Part shown: positions 63,229-64,000 of the stretch, piece after piece
Numbering within the stretch: the stretch's first letter is position 1
Layout of the letters: each line of letters opens with the position of its first letter
Source of the DNA: Bacteroidales bacterium UBA5515
GTDB taxonomy: Bacteria; Bacteroidota; Bacteroidia; Bacteroidales; P3
Direction: 5' to 3'
Length of the DNA stretch: 64,000 nt
NCBI GenBank assembly: GCA_002423895.1
Contig: DIOL01000035.1
Location: 6,328 to 70,327, forward strand
Notes under the pieces: model-generated
What the model saw: only the letters and a program-made list of their open reading frames with translations
Database searches by the model: none
What the model was told of the DNA's origin: nothing
Position numbers and translations under genes: made by a program

Positions 63229-63309
63229 ATAAACTTAGTCCTTACCCCCAAAGGACTAAGTCCTCTATGCCCAAGGACTAAGTCCTCCGACCCTAAGGAC
63301 TAAGTTTAT
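63229..63309. repeat. Array H: four palindromic units at 22-bp pitch
   Basis: AAGGACTAAGTCCT starts at 63251 and 63273, with AAGGACTAAGTTT at 63295, giving a pitch of 22. An inverted partial unit, AAACTTAGTCCTT, begins at 63231, also in register. The unit is a 7+1+7 palindrome with central A, which becomes T in the inverted unit. The gap 63190-63579 also holds the promoter below; I see nothing else. Confidence 0.9.
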
Positions 63310-63434
63310 TTTATCTTAGAATATATTTGCTTGATAGAATAACCTAAAAATATTATTCATAGACTTTTAAATATTTTTATAGTATACAATTCTAGATTTA
63401 TTATTATTCCAATAGTGTTTTTATAAAAATTATA

Positions 63435-63442
63435 TATCTTTG
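63435..63442 (+). promoter_or_regulatory. -7 box upstream of the HD-domain gene
   Basis: TATCTTTG, 138 bases before the ATG at 63580, leaving a long leader; the -33 region has only GTTT. Confidence 0.4.
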
Positions 63443-63579
63443 CAGATATAATTTTGTTGTGTGATATATTCTTATGGATGTACGAACAAAATTAAATAAT
63501 GAATATGTAAATTTGTATATTTATTTGTGAAAATGAGTCAATTGTTTATAAAAATTCAAAGATAAGAAATAGAATTCCA

Positions 63580-64000
63580 ATGATTATTCCAGATAAAATA
63601 AAAGAAATATTAGAGAAAGATTCAGAACTAGATGGTTTGGTAAAACTTGTAATTGCTTCTTTTGAACCGATACTTCAAGATAATAAGTTATTCTTTTTTG
63701 AAGAATATACAGACCATGGTATTGAACATGTAGAAATGGTTTTGAAGGCTGCTGAATTTTTAATTCATGAAGATTCATATGAGTATTTAGAACCAAAGGA
63801 AATATCAATTTTAATTTTTGCAATAATTTTACACGATATTGGAATGCATGCAGAATTTTCAACTTTTAAAGCAATGATTGAAGGGAAATATGATGATGTA
63901 AGAGTTGATGTTTTGGATAAAAAAACCTGGAAAGAATTATGGAATGACTATTTATCAGAATCAATACATTGGAGTAGTAAAAATTTATATGATATTTTTG
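63580..64000 (+). CDS. HD-domain protein, N-terminal fragment
   Basis: The first 140 residues are in the window; the frame is open to the right edge. MIIPDKIKEILEKDSELDG is followed by EEYTDHGIEHVEMVLKAAEFL and ILHDIGMHAEF, the H...HD metal-binding signature of an HD phosphohydrolase domain. The Y/F-TDHG-x2-H form is found in HD domains fused to Hsp90-like ATPases and other conflict-system parts, from memory (the HD-CE type). It may be a nucleotide or phosphodiester hydrolase. Downstream sequence is needed to know its fusion partner. Confidence 0.6.
   Translation, partial: MIIPDKIKEILEKDSELDGLVKLVIASFEPILQDNKLFFFEEYTDHGIEHVEMVLKAAEFLIHEDSYEYLEPKEISILIFAIILHDIGMHAEFSTFKAMIEGKYDDVRVDVLDKKTWKELWNDYLSESIHWSSKNLYDIF

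Overview
The window reads as a chromosome segment of a low-GC anaerobic member of the Bacteroidota, most likely Bacteroidales-like. The evidence is: proteins ending in type IX secretion (T9SS type A) sorting domains, a 286-residue primary sigma factor without a region 1.1, many upstream -7 boxes of the form TAnnTTTG, a type B ribosomal protein L31, lysine-fermentation enzymes, and the start of a TM1266-type hydrogenase-system regulator. I saw no rRNA, tRNA or CRISPR array.

Layout. 0-7.5 kb is accessory: a CPBP protease, small membrane and secreted proteins, an alpha/beta hydrolase and a large SIR2-STAND-TPR protein that looks like a single-gene phage-defence sensor. 7.5-20.8 kb is mostly metabolic: recG, a lysine-fermentation operon (CoA-transferase alpha subunit, kal, kce) divergent from an ADP-forming acyl-CoA synthetase that heads a run with two membrane proteins, a porin-like barrel, dapF and a cation/proton antiporter. 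21-29 kb is a second accessory zone: small lipoproteins and secreted proteins separated by related repeats, a tandem-duplicated protein with an R-x4-H motif in each half (HEPN-like), then an MFS exporter with an M20 amidohydrolase. 29-48.6 kb is largely core: trkH-trkA, kbl-tdh (threonine to glycine), a ZIP transporter, a DjlA-like co-chaperone, a VWA protein, a methyltransferase, sufS, lon with a GlmU-like protein, rpmE2 and a DUF349 protein. 49-59 kb has secreted proteins, a second antiporter, dnaX, and a divergent group with a predicted lipid-anchored 2[4Fe-4S] ferredoxin facing DUF2271, lipoprotein and outer-membrane barrel genes. 59-64 kb has the primary sigma factor, a DegP/HtrA protease, an SRPBCC protein, PrxQ, a DUF3795 protein and the start of an HD-domain protein cut by the window edge.

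The most unusual signal is not in the genes. Eight intergenic regions (about 0.4, 2.5, 21.0, 25.5, 41.4, 48.8, 52.5 and 63.3 kb) each carry a compact array of 3-10 short units spaced 21-23 bp apart. Many units are near-perfect palindromes whose one to three central bases break the symmetry, and the centre flips between units of one array. The unit sequence differs completely between loci while the geometry is kept. The arrays sit in divergent, convergent and co-directional gaps alike. Two of them share a 30-bp flank at the same distance, and one is bounded by about 50-bp inverted repeats. I know of no described family with constant pitch but locus-specific sequence, so this is the best candidate for something undescribed.
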